Origin: Streptococcus sp.
GTDB taxonomy: Bacteria > Bacillota > Bacilli > Lactobacillales > Streptococcaceae
DNA length: 23,322 nt
NCBI RefSeq assembly: GCF_030825805.1
Contig: NZ_JAPJPF010000030.1
Location: forward strand, 1-23,322
Direction: 5' to 3'
The stretch's first letter is position 1. Every line of letters starts with the position of its first letter. A program made the position numbers and the translations under genes. Of the stretch, positions 15,229 to 23,322 are shown piece after piece. Under the pieces are notes generated by a model. That model ran no database searches and was not told the DNA's origin. It worked only from the letters and a program-made list of their open reading frames with translations.

Positions 15229-18200
15229 TTAGTCTTCGTTTTTCTTGCGTCTTGCAAGACCAGCCAGTCCAACCAAACCAAGAGCAGCGCCTAACAATGC
15301 AGCAGAAGCTGATTGTTCTTCACCTGTAGCAGGAAGTTGTGGTGTTACTGGTGGTGTTGGTGGTGTCACCGGTGGTGTTGGTGGTGTTACCGGCGGTGTT
15401 GGCGGTGTTACCGGTGGTGTTGGTGGTGTCACCGGTGGTGTTGGTGGTGTTACTGGTGGTTTCGGTGGAATTACCTTGTTGTTGAACTCAGTATCTTCCG
15501 GTAATTGAGAAGTTGCTGTTAAGACTTTGCCTTCTTTAGTAACAGTTACTGTTACTGTAGCTACCATCTTATCGTATTCAACTCCTGCTTCAGTACCTTT
15601 AACCTCTTCCACTGTGTAAGTGTGAGTTCCTTCTTCTCCACGTTTGAACTCTAATGCAGAGAACTTGATGTTTCCTGATGCATCGTTCTTAACTGTTTCA
15701 ATAACTTTTCCATCTTTATCTTTAAGTACGAAGCTAAATTCACCTTCTTTTAGCTCACGTCCTTCAAGTTTCTTAGTGAAGTTAAATTCAACTTTAGTTG
15801 GGATGTTAACGACACGTTTTTCTGTTGGTTTTTCTGGTTTTTCAACAGATTTCTTAGTTGGATCGTATTGGTGAACAGTTTGTGAAGCAGTGTTTTCGAT
15901 ATCTACACCATCTTTAGCTGTTGCTTTGATAGTTGCAGGGATCTCAAACTTGTAGTAACGTCCGAATGCAAATTTAGCAGTGTCGATTACTGGGGTGTTT
16001 TCTACATCTCCAAGTGACTTAGTCAAGTCTGTCTTAGAAGTTGCAGTGATCACACCATTTTCAACCTTGATATCAAATTTAGCTGTCACATCTTCTCCTG
16101 TTACAGAGTCGTATGCTTTAATATCTGCTACGTTGACGTCTAAGTTTTCGCTGTCATATTTATCTGTTACACCTACAGATTGAATATTGTGAGCTTCAGT
16201 GAACTTAGTTGTATCCAACCATACTTGGTAGTATACTTTGTCACCCTTCTTAAGTGTCTTCGTATTGATATTTTGAGCTTCATTATTATCAGCTTTATCA
16301 GCGTAAGGATTTTCGTTTGTATCCGCAACCTTATCTGCCAACTCTTTATCATCATCAAGGAGTGACTTACCAGTAAGGTCGAATTTCTCAGCGTTCAGGA
16401 TGTATTTCTCTGGATTGAACTCTGGAGTTTCTGGTGGAGTTACCTTGTTGTTAAACTCTTTATCTACTGGTTCTGTTACGTCAGTAATGAGAGCTTTCGC
16501 TGTTCCGTCATGTTTAACTTCCACAGTTACTGTTGCCTTCATCGTATCGTATGCTACAGTTCCATCAGTACCCTTCACTTCTTCAACTGTGTAAGTATGA
16601 GTTCCTTCTTGGCCCTTCTTGAATTCAAGAGCTGAGAACTTAACGTTACCAGATGCATCATTGCTTACAGTTTCAACAACTTCACCTGCTGCATTCTTAA
16701 GAACGAAACTGAATTCGTTAGCTTTAAGTTCACGACCTTCCAACTTCTTAGTAAAGTTAAATTCAATTGAAACCGGTACGTTGTTGACACGTTTTTCAGT
16801 TGGTTTACTTGGTTTTTCAACTGTCTTAGAAGTTGGGTTGTAGTAGTTGACTACTTGAGCCGCAGTGTTTTCGATATCTACTCCACCTGCAACATCTGCT
16901 TTAACAGTCGCTGGGATATCAAACTTGTAGTAACGTCCAAATTCAAATTTAGTTGTATCGATGATTTGAGTGTTGTCCGCATCGCCAAGTGACTTAGTGA
17001 AGCCAGCTTTAAGAGTTGCAGTGATCACTCCACCTTCAACTGTGATATCGAATTTAGCTGTTACGTCTGCTCCTGTTACAGAGTCGTAAGCCTTGATAGC
17101 TGAAGCATCTACATCAACTTTCGTTTCATCAAAGTCATCAGTGATTCCTACAGTTTGAACGTTATCTTTGTTAGCTACGTCAAATTTAGTTGTATCCAAC
17201 CATACTTGATAGTAAAGTTTTTGACCACGTTTAACAGTCTTGGTATTGATGTTTTGAGCTTCGTTGTTGTTAGCTTGATCTACATATGGATTTGTATTTG
17301 TTTCTCCATATTTATCAGTCAACTCAGCATCATCATCAAGAAGCTTGTTATCAGTGATTGAGAATTTCTCTTCATTCAAGACATATTTCTCTGGTTGGAA
17401 CTTAGGTTCTTCTGGTGGAGTTACACGGTTGTTGAACTCTTTATCCGCAATTTCGCCAACAGTAGCTACAAGAACTTTAGCTGTTCCGTCGTGTGATACT
17501 GTAACTGTTACATTCGCTTTCATTGTATCGTATGTAACGGTTGCGTCTGTTCCAGCTACTTCTTCCACTGTGTAGTTATGTACGCCAGCTTGTTCTTTCT
17601 TGAATTCGATAGCCGAGAACTTAACGTTTCCATCTTTATCGTTGCTTACAGTTTCAACAACTTTACCTGTTGAATCTTTAAGAACGAAGCTGAATTCGTT
17701 TGCTCTCAATTCACGACCTTCCAAGCGTTTCGTGAAGTTGAATTCTACTTGTACTGGTACGCTGTTCACACGTTTTTCAGTTGGTTTGCTTGGTTTTTCA
17801 ACTTTCTTAGTGGTTGGGTTGTAGTAGTTCACTACTTGAGCTGCAGTATTTTCGATGTCTACACCAGCTGCCACATCTGCTTTAACTTTTGTTGGAATGT
17901 CAAACTTGTAGTAACGTCCAAATGCGAATTTAGTTGTGTCGATAACTTGAGTGTTGTCCGCATCGCCAAGTGACTTCGTGAAGCCAGCTTTAAGAGTTGC
18001 AGTAATGACTCCGTTATTAACTGTAATATCAAATTTAGCTGTTACATCGTCGCCAGTTACTGAATCGTAGGCTTTGATCTTAGTAGAATCAAGTTCCAAC
18101 TTAGTTTCATCGTAGTCATCTGAAATTCCTACTGATTGGATGTTTTCTTTGTTAGTTTCAGAGAATTTAGTTGTATCCAACCATACTTGGTAAACCAACT

Positions 18201-21200
18201 TGTCGCCACGTTTAACAGTCTTCGTATTCAAGTTTTGAGCTTCGTTGTTTGATGCATCGTCCGCATATGGGTTCACATTGGTATCTGCGACCTTATCTGC
18301 CAACTCTTTATCATCATCAACGAGCTTGTCGCCTGTGATATCGAATTTCTCTTCAGAAACAACGTATTTCTCTGGTTGGAACTTAGGTTCTTCTGGTGGA
18401 GTTACACGGTTGTTGAACTCTTTATCAGCGATGTCTCCAAGTTTAGCTACTAAAGCTTTAGCTGTACCATTGTGTGAAACTGTGATTGTTACAGTTGCTT
18501 TCATTGTGTCGTAGGTCACAGTAGCATCAGTTCCTGCAACCTCTTCAACAGTGTAGTTGTGTACGCCTTCTTGGCCCTTCTTGAATGTAAGAGCTGAGAA
18601 CTTCACATTACCATCTTTGTCGTTGGTTACAGATTCAACTTCTTTACCAGTTGAATCTTTCAATACGAAGCTGAATTCGTTCGCTTTCAATTCACGTCCT
18701 TCTAGACGTTTCGTGAAGTTAAATTCAACTGAGATTGGTACAGAGTTTACACGTTTCTCAGTTGGTTTGCTTGGTTTTTCAACTTTCTTGCTTACTGGAT
18801 TGTAGTAGTTCACTACTTGAGCCGCAGTGTTTTCGATGTCTACTCCACCTGCAACGTCTGCTTTAACAGTTGCTGGGATATCAAATTTGTAGTAACGTTC
18901 AAATGCAAATTTTGTTGTGTCAATGATTTGAGTATTTTCTGCATCACCCAATGACTTCGTGAAGCCAGCTTTAAGGGTTGCAGTCATCACACCATTTTCA
19001 ACCTTGATGTCGAACTTGTCTGTTACATCGTCACCAGTTACTGAGTCGTATGCTTTGATTGTTGAAGCATCTACATCAACTTTTGTTTCATCGAAGTCAT
19101 CAGTGATTCCTACTGATTGAACGTTTTCTTTGTTAGTTGATGAGAATTTAGTTGTATCCAACCATACTTGGTAGTAGATCTTATCTCCGCGGTTAACAGT
19201 TTTGGTATTGATGTTTTCTGCTTCGTTGTTTGAAGTTCCATCTACATATGGGTTTGTATTTGTTTCACCATATTTATCAGTCAACTCAGCATCATCATCA
19301 AGAAGTTTGTTATCAGTGATTGAGTATTTCGCTTCATTCAACACATACTTCTCTGGTTGGAACTTAGGTTCTGTTGGAGGAGTTACTGTATTGTTGAACT
19401 CTTTGTCAGCTGGTTCAGTTACGTTAGCAACCAATGCTTTCGCTGTTCCATCGTGTGATACTGTTACAGTTACTTCTGCTTTCATAGTATCATATGTTAC
19501 AGTTGTGTCTGTTCCTGCTACCTCTTCAACAGTATATTTGTGAGCTCCTTCTTCACCTTTTTTGAATTTAAGTGCTGAGAACTTAACGTTTCCTTCCGCA
19601 TCATTCTTAACCGTTTGAATTTCTTTGCCAGTTGAATCTTTCAGTACGAAGCTAAATTCGTTCGCTTTAAGCTCACGACCTTCCAAACGTTTCGTGAAGT
19701 TGAATTCTACAGTGATTGGCACACTGTTCACACGTTTTTGAGTTGGTTTTTCTGGAGTTTCTACAGATTTGCTTACTGGGTTGTAAACGTGAACAATCTG
19801 ATTGGCTTTGTTTTCGATGTCTACTCCACCTGCAACGTCTGCTTTAACAGTTGCTGGAATATCAAATTTGTAGTAACGTCCAAATGCAAATTTAGTTGTG
19901 TCGATAACTTGAGTATTTTCTGCATCACCTAAAGATTTGTTCATAGAAGCTTTAGATGTAGCTGTAATGACTCCGTTAGCTACTGTAATATCAAATTTAG
20001 ATGTTACATCTTCACCAGTTACGCTGTCATAAGCCTTGATGTCAGTAGCGTTAACAGTCAATTTATTTGCTTCGTATGTATCAGAGATACCTACAGATTG
20101 GATGTTGTTCTTGTCAGTGAAATTCTTAGTGTCCAACCATACTTGGTAAACTAATTTATCACCGCGTTCAACAGTTTTCGTATTGATGTTTTCTGCTTCA
20201 TTGTTGTTTGTATCATCAACATATGGGTTAGCATTTGTTTCTGTATACTCATCTGTCAACTCATGATCATCGTCAACGAGTTTTGAACCAGTAATATCAA
20301 ATTTTTCTTTGTTAAGGACGAATTTTTCTGGTTGGAATACAGGCGTTTCTGGAGGAGTGATCTTGTTGTTGAACTCTTTATCCTCAGTTCCATCAGTAGC
20401 GTTACCATTAGCATCTACCCCACCAGTAGAAACTACGTTAGTTACTGTTGTTAATGTGTGACCATTTTTAGCAACTTCTACAGTAATAGTAGCTTTCATA
20501 GTATCGTATACCATTCCAGCTTCTTTCGCTGCAGGGATCACTTCTTCTACAGTATAAGTGTGAATACCCACTTTAGAGTTGTCGAATGATAATTCTGTAA
20601 ATGTTACAGTTCCGTCTGCTTTGTTGGTCACAGTTTCAACTTCTTGTCCGTTTGCATCTTTAAGAACGAATTTGAATTCTCCGTCTTTCAGTTCACGTCC
20701 AGCTAATTTCTTAGTGAAGTCGAATTTAGTTTTAACTGGTGCTACAACATAGTTGTTGAAGACCTTATCATCAGCACTTGATTTGAATCCACCTTCAGCA
20801 CTGTATTTAACTGCAGCTTGTAATTCACCTTGAGTGTTTTCAGTTACAGTAACTGTCATAGTAACAGTCATTGCATCGTAATCAACGTTTGCATCTGAAC
20901 CTGGAGTCTCAGTGATTGTGTAAGTGTAAGTTCCCGCTTTGTTAAATGTTAATTTGCTGAATGTAGCTTTACCGTCTGCTTTGTTAGTTACAGTTTCTTC
21001 ATAAGCTTGGATCGATTTATTTGGTTGAACTTCTTTTAGTTTGAATGTAAACTCACCATTTGCTAATACACGTCCTTCCAATTGTTTTTCAACTTCTGGA
21101 GTGACTTCAACTGGCTCTTGTTTGACATAGTAGTAAACCGGTTGTTTATGTGGCGTCAAAGTGTTAAGCAAGTCAACGTTTGTACCGATACCACCAACTC

Positions 21201-22998
21201 CACGTTCTAATTGTGCGTTAGCTGAACCGTGTCCAATTCCATCTCCTAAGAATGGTACGAATACAGTTTTCTTAGGTGTATATCCTGCTGAACTTTGGAA
21301 ATCGAATGCAACTTCTTTACCATTTGGATATTGAGTTTGCGCTCCTGTTTTTGGATCTGTTACAGTATGTGCAATCGTATTAAGAGGTGATTTTTTAACA
21401 ACTAGTTCTTGCGTATTAGCTTCACCTGGTTTAATTGGTTTAGTTTCAGCAATCAACATGTAGCCATCAGTACTTAATGAACCATCAGAACGTTTACTTT
21501 GTTGTTTTGGATCAAGAAGATAAACACGAATAACTACTGAACCATCTTCTCCAACAACTTCTTTAATCCGTTTAATACCATAACGGTCTGCATCCATAAA
21601 TTTCGTCCCAACAGTATAAGGACGACTGACATAACCAGATTTATCGTTTGCATCAGCTGTTTGATACAATTTATATCCATCAAATTGACGTTCACCAGAT
21701 GCTGTGAAGCTTTGACCTTCCATAGCTTTAGTAGCATATCTAGCTAAATCTACTTCATTACCATTTTCTTTGTAATCTTGAACAGTTTTATCTGTTTTAT
21801 TTGCATTGAATGTAGGATTGTTTTTATCAACTACTTTATAGTAAGTTGTTTTATTAATTGCCTCTGGTATTTTAGCGTTTGAATCAGTAATTGTACGGCC
21901 ATTGTATGCTGGTTCAACAACGTTTAGAATATCTGTTGTTGTACGAGCGTTATAAACCGCAGTATGAAGTGCTTGCTCTGCAGGTGTCAATTGGTGTCCA
22001 GCAGCCACTAAATCTGTTATACTCTTTCCAACTTCATACCCATTTTGAATGAATGGTTGAATTGTTTTACCTTTTTCTTGAGCAAGTCCAGCTTTATAAT
22101 CTACTTGGAAGGTTAATTCACTATTAGACGCAGCTGTGGTAGTAGTGAATTTTTGAACGCCACTTGATGAAGTTACCGTTCTTGTTTCTACCACATTCCC
22201 AGTCGTTTTATCGATTAATTCAACAGTTGTATCTGTAGATTCATCAAATCTCTTATAAGCACGAGCATAGTATTTTGTACCATAACGTTCATTGAATCTA
22301 GTAAGATCCCAAATAGCGTATGTATAGTAATCGCCTTCTTTAGCAGAGTAACCAGCTGGTACAGGTTGAGAGCTTACAGTTGCACCGTTAGCATCTTTAA
22401 TTTCTGGAGTTACTTTTTCCCCATCTTTTAAGTAAGTGCTTACTGCTACTGGGTTAGAGTTGTGGTCTCCAGATACAGCTTCGTTAGTAGTAGCACGACG
22501 ACTACGTACTTTTGGTTTGTTTGACTCATCTGTTGCTGGTTTAGCTTCAGCAGCTGGTTTAGCTTCTTCAGCTTTTTCTTCTTTATTAGCTTCTCCTTCA
22601 GCAACTACTGGTTTAGCAGTTTCTTCAGCAGCTGGTTTTGCTTCTTCAGTTACCGCTGGTTTTGCTTCTTCAGCTTTTGCTGGTGTAGCTGCTGGAGTCT
22701 CAGTTGATGCTGGTGTAGCTTCAGCGGCTTTTTCTTCAGCAACTGGAGCGCTCTTAGGGGCCTCTGCTCCATCAGCGTTGGTGTTTTCAGGGGCCACTTC
22801 TTTAGCCGACTGAGATCCTTCAGCTTGGGGACTTGATACTGTAACCACTTCACTTGGTTGAGAAGCAGAAACAGCTTCATCCGCAGCTACTGACGGCGCT
22901 CCGACAGCAAAAAGTGCTGTCCCTAGTAACACAGAACAAACACCAATGCTATATTTTCTTAAAGAAAAGCGCTGGCGCCTATTAAACAATTCCTTCAT
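15229..22998 (-). CDS. giant LPXTG-anchored adhesin with alternating pilin-type and antigen I/II-type isopeptide domains
   Basis: A cell-wall-anchored fibrillar surface protein of about 2589 residues, presumably for attachment; the ligand is unknown. In order: YSIRK-type signal peptide (RFSLRKYSIGVCSVLLG, 10-26; cleavage near VAA-DEA); Ala/Glu/Pro-rich stalk (about 40-170); an N-terminal globular region that I do not recognise (about 171-625, e.g. YTYAIWDLTRFNERYGTKYY); and two Spy0128/FctA-like domains ending in FNN at 747 and 876. Then come five units of an SspB-C2-like domain (PEKYVLN..., NTKTVxRGxKxxYQVWLDT) plus an FctA-like domain, with FNN at 1201, 1528, 1855, 2182 and 2505. Last are a proline heptad spacer and sorting signal LPATGEE (2555), membrane span and RRKKNED tail. 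Each FctA-like copy keeps Lys (TKxLxGR or EKQLEGR), Glu (YTVEE or YTITE) and Asn (FNN), the residues for isopeptide bonds. The frame opens at ATG 23043. ATG 22996-22998 follows AAGGAG and lies downstream of the predicted transcription start, so I choose it. Confidence 0.93.
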   Translation of the reverse strand: MKELFNRRQRFSLRKYSIGVCSVLLGTALFAVGAPSVAADEAVSASQPSEVVTVSSPQAEGSQSAKEVAPENTNADGAEAPKSAPVAEEKAAEATPASTETPAATPAKAEEAKPAVTEEAKPAAEETAKPVVAEGEANKEEKAEEAKPAAEAKPATDESNKPKVRSRRATTNEAVSGDHNSNPVAVSTYLKDGEKVTPEIKDANGATVSSQPVPAGYSAKEGDYYTYAIWDLTRFNERYGTKYYARAYKRFDESTDTTVELIDKTTGNVVETRTVTSSSGVQKFTTTTAASNSELTFQVDYKAGLAQEKGKTIQPFIQNGYEVGKSITDLVAAGHQLTPAEQALHTAVYNARTTTDILNVVEPAYNGRTITDSNAKIPEAINKTTYYKVVDKNNPTFNANKTDKTVQDYKENGNEVDLARYATKAMEGQSFTASGERQFDGYKLYQTADANDKSGYVSRPYTVGTKFMDADRYGIKRIKEVVGEDGSVVIRVYLLDPKQQSKRSDGSLSTDGYMLIAETKPIKPGEANTQELVVKKSPLNTIAHTVTDPKTGAQTQYPNGKEVAFDFQSSAGYTPKKTVFVPFLGDGIGHGSANAQLERGVGGIGTNVDLLNTLTPHKQPVYYYVKQEPVEVTPEVEKQLEGRVLANGEFTFKLKEVQPNKSIQAYEETVTNKADGKATFSKLTFNKAGTYTYTITETPGSDANVDYDAMTVTMTVTVTENTQGELQAAVKYSAEGGFKSSADDKVFNNYVVAPVKTKFDFTKKLAGRELKDGEFKFVLKDANGQEVETVTNKADGTVTFTELSFDNSKVGIHTYTVEEVIPAAKEAGMVYDTMKATITVEVAKNGHTLTTVTNVVSTGGVDANGNATDGTEDKEFNNKITPPETPVFQPEKFVLNKEKFDITGSKLVDDDHELTDEYTETNANPYVDDTNNNEAENINTKTVERGDKLVYQVWLDTKNFTDKNNIQSVGISDTYEANKLTVNATDIKAYDSVTGEDVTSKFDITVANGVITATSKASMNKSLGDAENTQVIDTTKFAFGRYYKFDIPATVKADVAGGVDIENKANQIVHVYNPVSKSVETPEKPTQKRVNSVPITVEFNFTKRLEGRELKANEFSFVLKDSTGKEIQTVKNDAEGNVKFSALKFKKGEEGAHKYTVEEVAGTDTTVTYDTMKAEVTVTVSHDGTAKALVANVTEPADKEFNNTVTPPTEPKFQPEKYVLNEAKYSITDNKLLDDDAELTDKYGETNTNPYVDGTSNNEAENINTKTVNRGDKIYYQVWLDTTKFSSTNKENVQSVGITDDFDETKVDVDASTIKAYDSVTGDDVTDKFDIKVENGVMTATLKAGFTKSLGDAENTQIIDTTKFAFERYYKFDIPATVKADVAGGVDIENTAAQVVNYYNPVSKKVEKPSKPTEKRVNSVPISVEFNFTKRLEGRELKANEFSFVLKDSTGKEVESVTNDKDGNVKFSALTFKKGQEGVHNYTVEEVAGTDATVTYDTMKATVTITVSHNGTAKALVAKLGDIADKEFNNRVTPPEEPKFQPEKYVVSEEKFDITGDKLVDDDKELADKVADTNVNPYADDASNNEAQNLNTKTVKRGDKLVYQVWLDTTKFSETNKENIQSVGISDDYDETKLELDSTKIKAYDSVTGDDVTAKFDITVNNGVITATLKAGFTKSLGDADNTQVIDTTKFAFGRYYKFDIPTKVKADVAAGVDIENTAAQVVNYYNPTTKKVEKPSKPTEKRVNSVPVQVEFNFTKRLEGRELRANEFSFVLKDSTGKVVETVSNDKDGNVKFSAIEFKKEQAGVHNYTVEEVAGTDATVTYDTMKANVTVTVSHDGTAKVLVATVGEIADKEFNNRVTPPEEPKFQPEKYVLNEEKFSITDNKLLDDDAELTDKYGETNTNPYVDQANNNEAQNINTKTVKRGQKLYYQVWLDTTKFDVANKDNVQTVGITDDFDETKVDVDASAIKAYDSVTGADVTAKFDITVEGGVITATLKAGFTKSLGDADNTQIIDTTKFEFGRYYKFDIPATVKADVAGGVDIENTAAQVVNYYNPTSKTVEKPSKPTEKRVNNVPVSIEFNFTKKLEGRELKANEFSFVLKNAAGEVVETVSNDASGNVKFSALEFKKGQEGTHTYTVEEVKGTDGTVAYDTMKATVTVEVKHDGTAKALITDVTEPVDKEFNNKVTPPETPEFNPEKYILNAEKFDLTGKSLLDDDKELADKVADTNENPYADKADNNEAQNINTKTLKKGDKVYYQVWLDTTKFTEAHNIQSVGVTDKYDSENLDVNVADIKAYDSVTGEDVTAKFDIKVENGVITATSKTDLTKSLGDVENTPVIDTAKFAFGRYYKFEIPATIKATAKDGVDIENTASQTVHQYDPTKKSVEKPEKPTEKRVVNIPTKVEFNFTKKLEGRELKEGEFSFVLKDKDGKVIETVKNDASGNIKFSALEFKRGEEGTHTYTVEEVKGTEAGVEYDKMVATVTVTVTKEGKVLTATSQLPEDTEFNNKVIPPKPPVTPPTPPVTPPTPPVTPPTPPVTPPTPPVTPPTPPVTPQLPATGEEQSASAALLGAALGLVGLAGLARRKKNED
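15349..15453 (-). repeat. five-copy 21-bp repeat encoding VTPPTPP
   Basis: Five tandem copies of a 21-base unit coding VTPPTPP, directly before VTPQLPATG. It forms an extended proline spacer across the cell wall. Copies differ at a few third positions (cac/tac, cgg/tgg), so they are slightly diverged. Copy number may vary between strains by slippage, without breaking the frame. Confidence 0.9.
15484..20370 (-). repeat. five tandem ~975-bp adhesin units (SspB-C2-like + FctA-like domains)
   Basis: Measured from one FNN codon set to the next on the minus strand: unit A 20370-19396 (975 bp), B 19395-18415 (981), C 18414-17434 (981), D 17433-16453 (981), E 16452-15484 (969). Lengths differ only by whole codons. 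Long stretches are near identical at DNA level, for example the segment coding FGRYYKFDIPATVKADVAGG. Each unit begins at TPPxxPxFxPEKxV and ends in the next EFNN. The FctA-like halves of B, C and D are the most alike. The array will be hard to assemble from short reads and is a substrate for homologous recombination. Confidence 0.93.
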
Positions 22999-23046
22999 TT
23001 GTTGTATCTCCTTTTTCATATTATTTTTTTCTTTGATACACATTGA

Positions 23047-23075
23047 ATAGTAACAAAGAAGCAGTGTTTCGTCAA
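23047..23075 (-). promoter_or_regulatory. promoter of the adhesin gene
   Basis: Minus strand TTGACG (23075-23070), 17-base spacer, TACTAT (23052-23047). The predicted transcription start, near 23040, lies just inside the first ATG of the open frame. That supports translation from the ATG at 22998 with a leader of about 40 bases. A second TATAAT (23084-23079) lies upstream without a good -35. Confidence 0.65.
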
Positions 23076-23099
23076 CAAATTATAGAATTTTGGCTATTT

Positions 23100-23128
23100 T
23101 GACTATTTATTTTACATAATTTTAGTCA
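23100..23128. promoter_or_regulatory. inverted repeat TGACTA-N17-TAGTCA upstream of the adhesin promoter
   Basis: Perfect six-base arms separated by 17 AT-rich bases, about 25 bases upstream of the -35. The same region has a direct repeat CTATTT (23094-23099 and 23103-23108). Could be an activator or repressor site; no known regulator motif is recognised. Confidence 0.35.
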
Positions 23129-23260
23129 TATTGCAATTATTTTCACAAAATTGTCACTTTATTTCCCACTTGGTACGATTTTTTACTATCTTCGAATATG
23201 GTGGATTTCCTTTTATTGATGATGGAGCTTTCGACTATCAAGATAAGGCATTTCGCCCAA

Positions 23261-23298
23261 AAGAAAAAAAAGAGGCTGGGACAAAAGTCCTAGCCTCT
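23261..23298 (-). terminator. intrinsic terminator of an off-window minus-strand gene
   Basis: Minus strand AGAGGCTAGGAC, loop TTTT, GTCCCAGCCTCT, then TTTTTTTTC: twelve pairs with one wobble and a long T tract. The GAGGCTGGGAC stem is a form often seen in streptococcal terminators. It ends transcription arriving from the right, isolating the adhesin promoter. Confidence 0.88.
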
Positions 23299-23322
23299 CA
23301 ATTGTCTTTGGATTATCGAGCA

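Noticed and set aside
15245..15508. Plus-strand Gly/Val/Thr-rich 87-codon ORF (collagen-like look)
   Set aside because: It is the antisense shadow of the proline heptad repeat and sorting signal of the adhesin; no ribosome site or promoter.
15484..20370. CRISPR-like or mobile repeat array
   Set aside because: The units are about 975 bp, contiguous and in frame within a single coding sequence; they are protein domain duplications.
22436..22813. Plus-strand Ala/Ser-rich 125-codon ORF
   Set aside because: Antisense shadow of the Ala/Glu/Pro-rich stalk of the adhesin.

Overview
The window looks like Streptococcus chromosome, probably a viridans (mitis/sanguinis/parasanguinis-type) species. The evidence is the rnpA-yidC-khpB(jag) block, an RNase J2 with the usual degenerate metal motif, an EstA-type esterase, YSIRK/LPXTG surface-protein signals, and strong sigma-A promoters (TTGnnn-N17-TAnnnT) with A/U-flanked intrinsic terminators. 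The species is not fixed by anything I can see. Every gene I accept is on the minus strand, so transcription runs right to left.

Right to left, the layout is as follows. (1) 23322-15137: a terminator belonging to an off-window gene, an AT-rich promoter region, and one giant gene of about 2589 codons for a cell-wall-anchored adhesin. Its stalk alternates Spy0128/FctA-type pilin domains with antigen I/II (SspB-C2)-type domains in five units of about 975 bp. A Pro-rich heptad spacer and LPATG anchor follow, then its own terminator. (2) 15121-13439: a promoter and a two-gene ABC importer (permease and ATPase, TrpYZ-like) with no substrate-binding protein beside it. (3) 13408-12959: a 0.5-kb stretch without a normal gene. 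It has a near-perfect promoter overlapped by a CcpA (cre)-like site, several strong hairpins and a strong terminator, and I interpret it as an unidentified structured RNA of about 415 nt. (4) 12926-10467: an unrecognised small protein, then rnjB (RNase J2) with its own promoter. (5) 10431-8090: the estA esterase and gltX. (6) 8065-7651: a frameshifted small-gene remnant and a terminator. (7) 7591-5868: two membrane proteins, a TDT-family transporter and a degenerate CPBP-family protein. (8) 5818-3574: the rnpA-yidC-khpB operon (tRNA processing, membrane insertion, RNA binding). (9) 3554-2573: an unrecognised protein and rpmH. (10) 2547-1: tatD-rnmV-DUF2314/DUF2185 protein-rsmA (partial), a compact RNA-maturation cluster.

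The left two thirds are mostly housekeeping genes for RNA maturation, translation and membrane biogenesis. The right third is accessory, dominated by the adhesin. The most notable items are the composite-isopeptide adhesin with evidence of two-unit duplication and mosaic exchange, and the cre-controlled RNA candidate between the ABC importer and rnjB.
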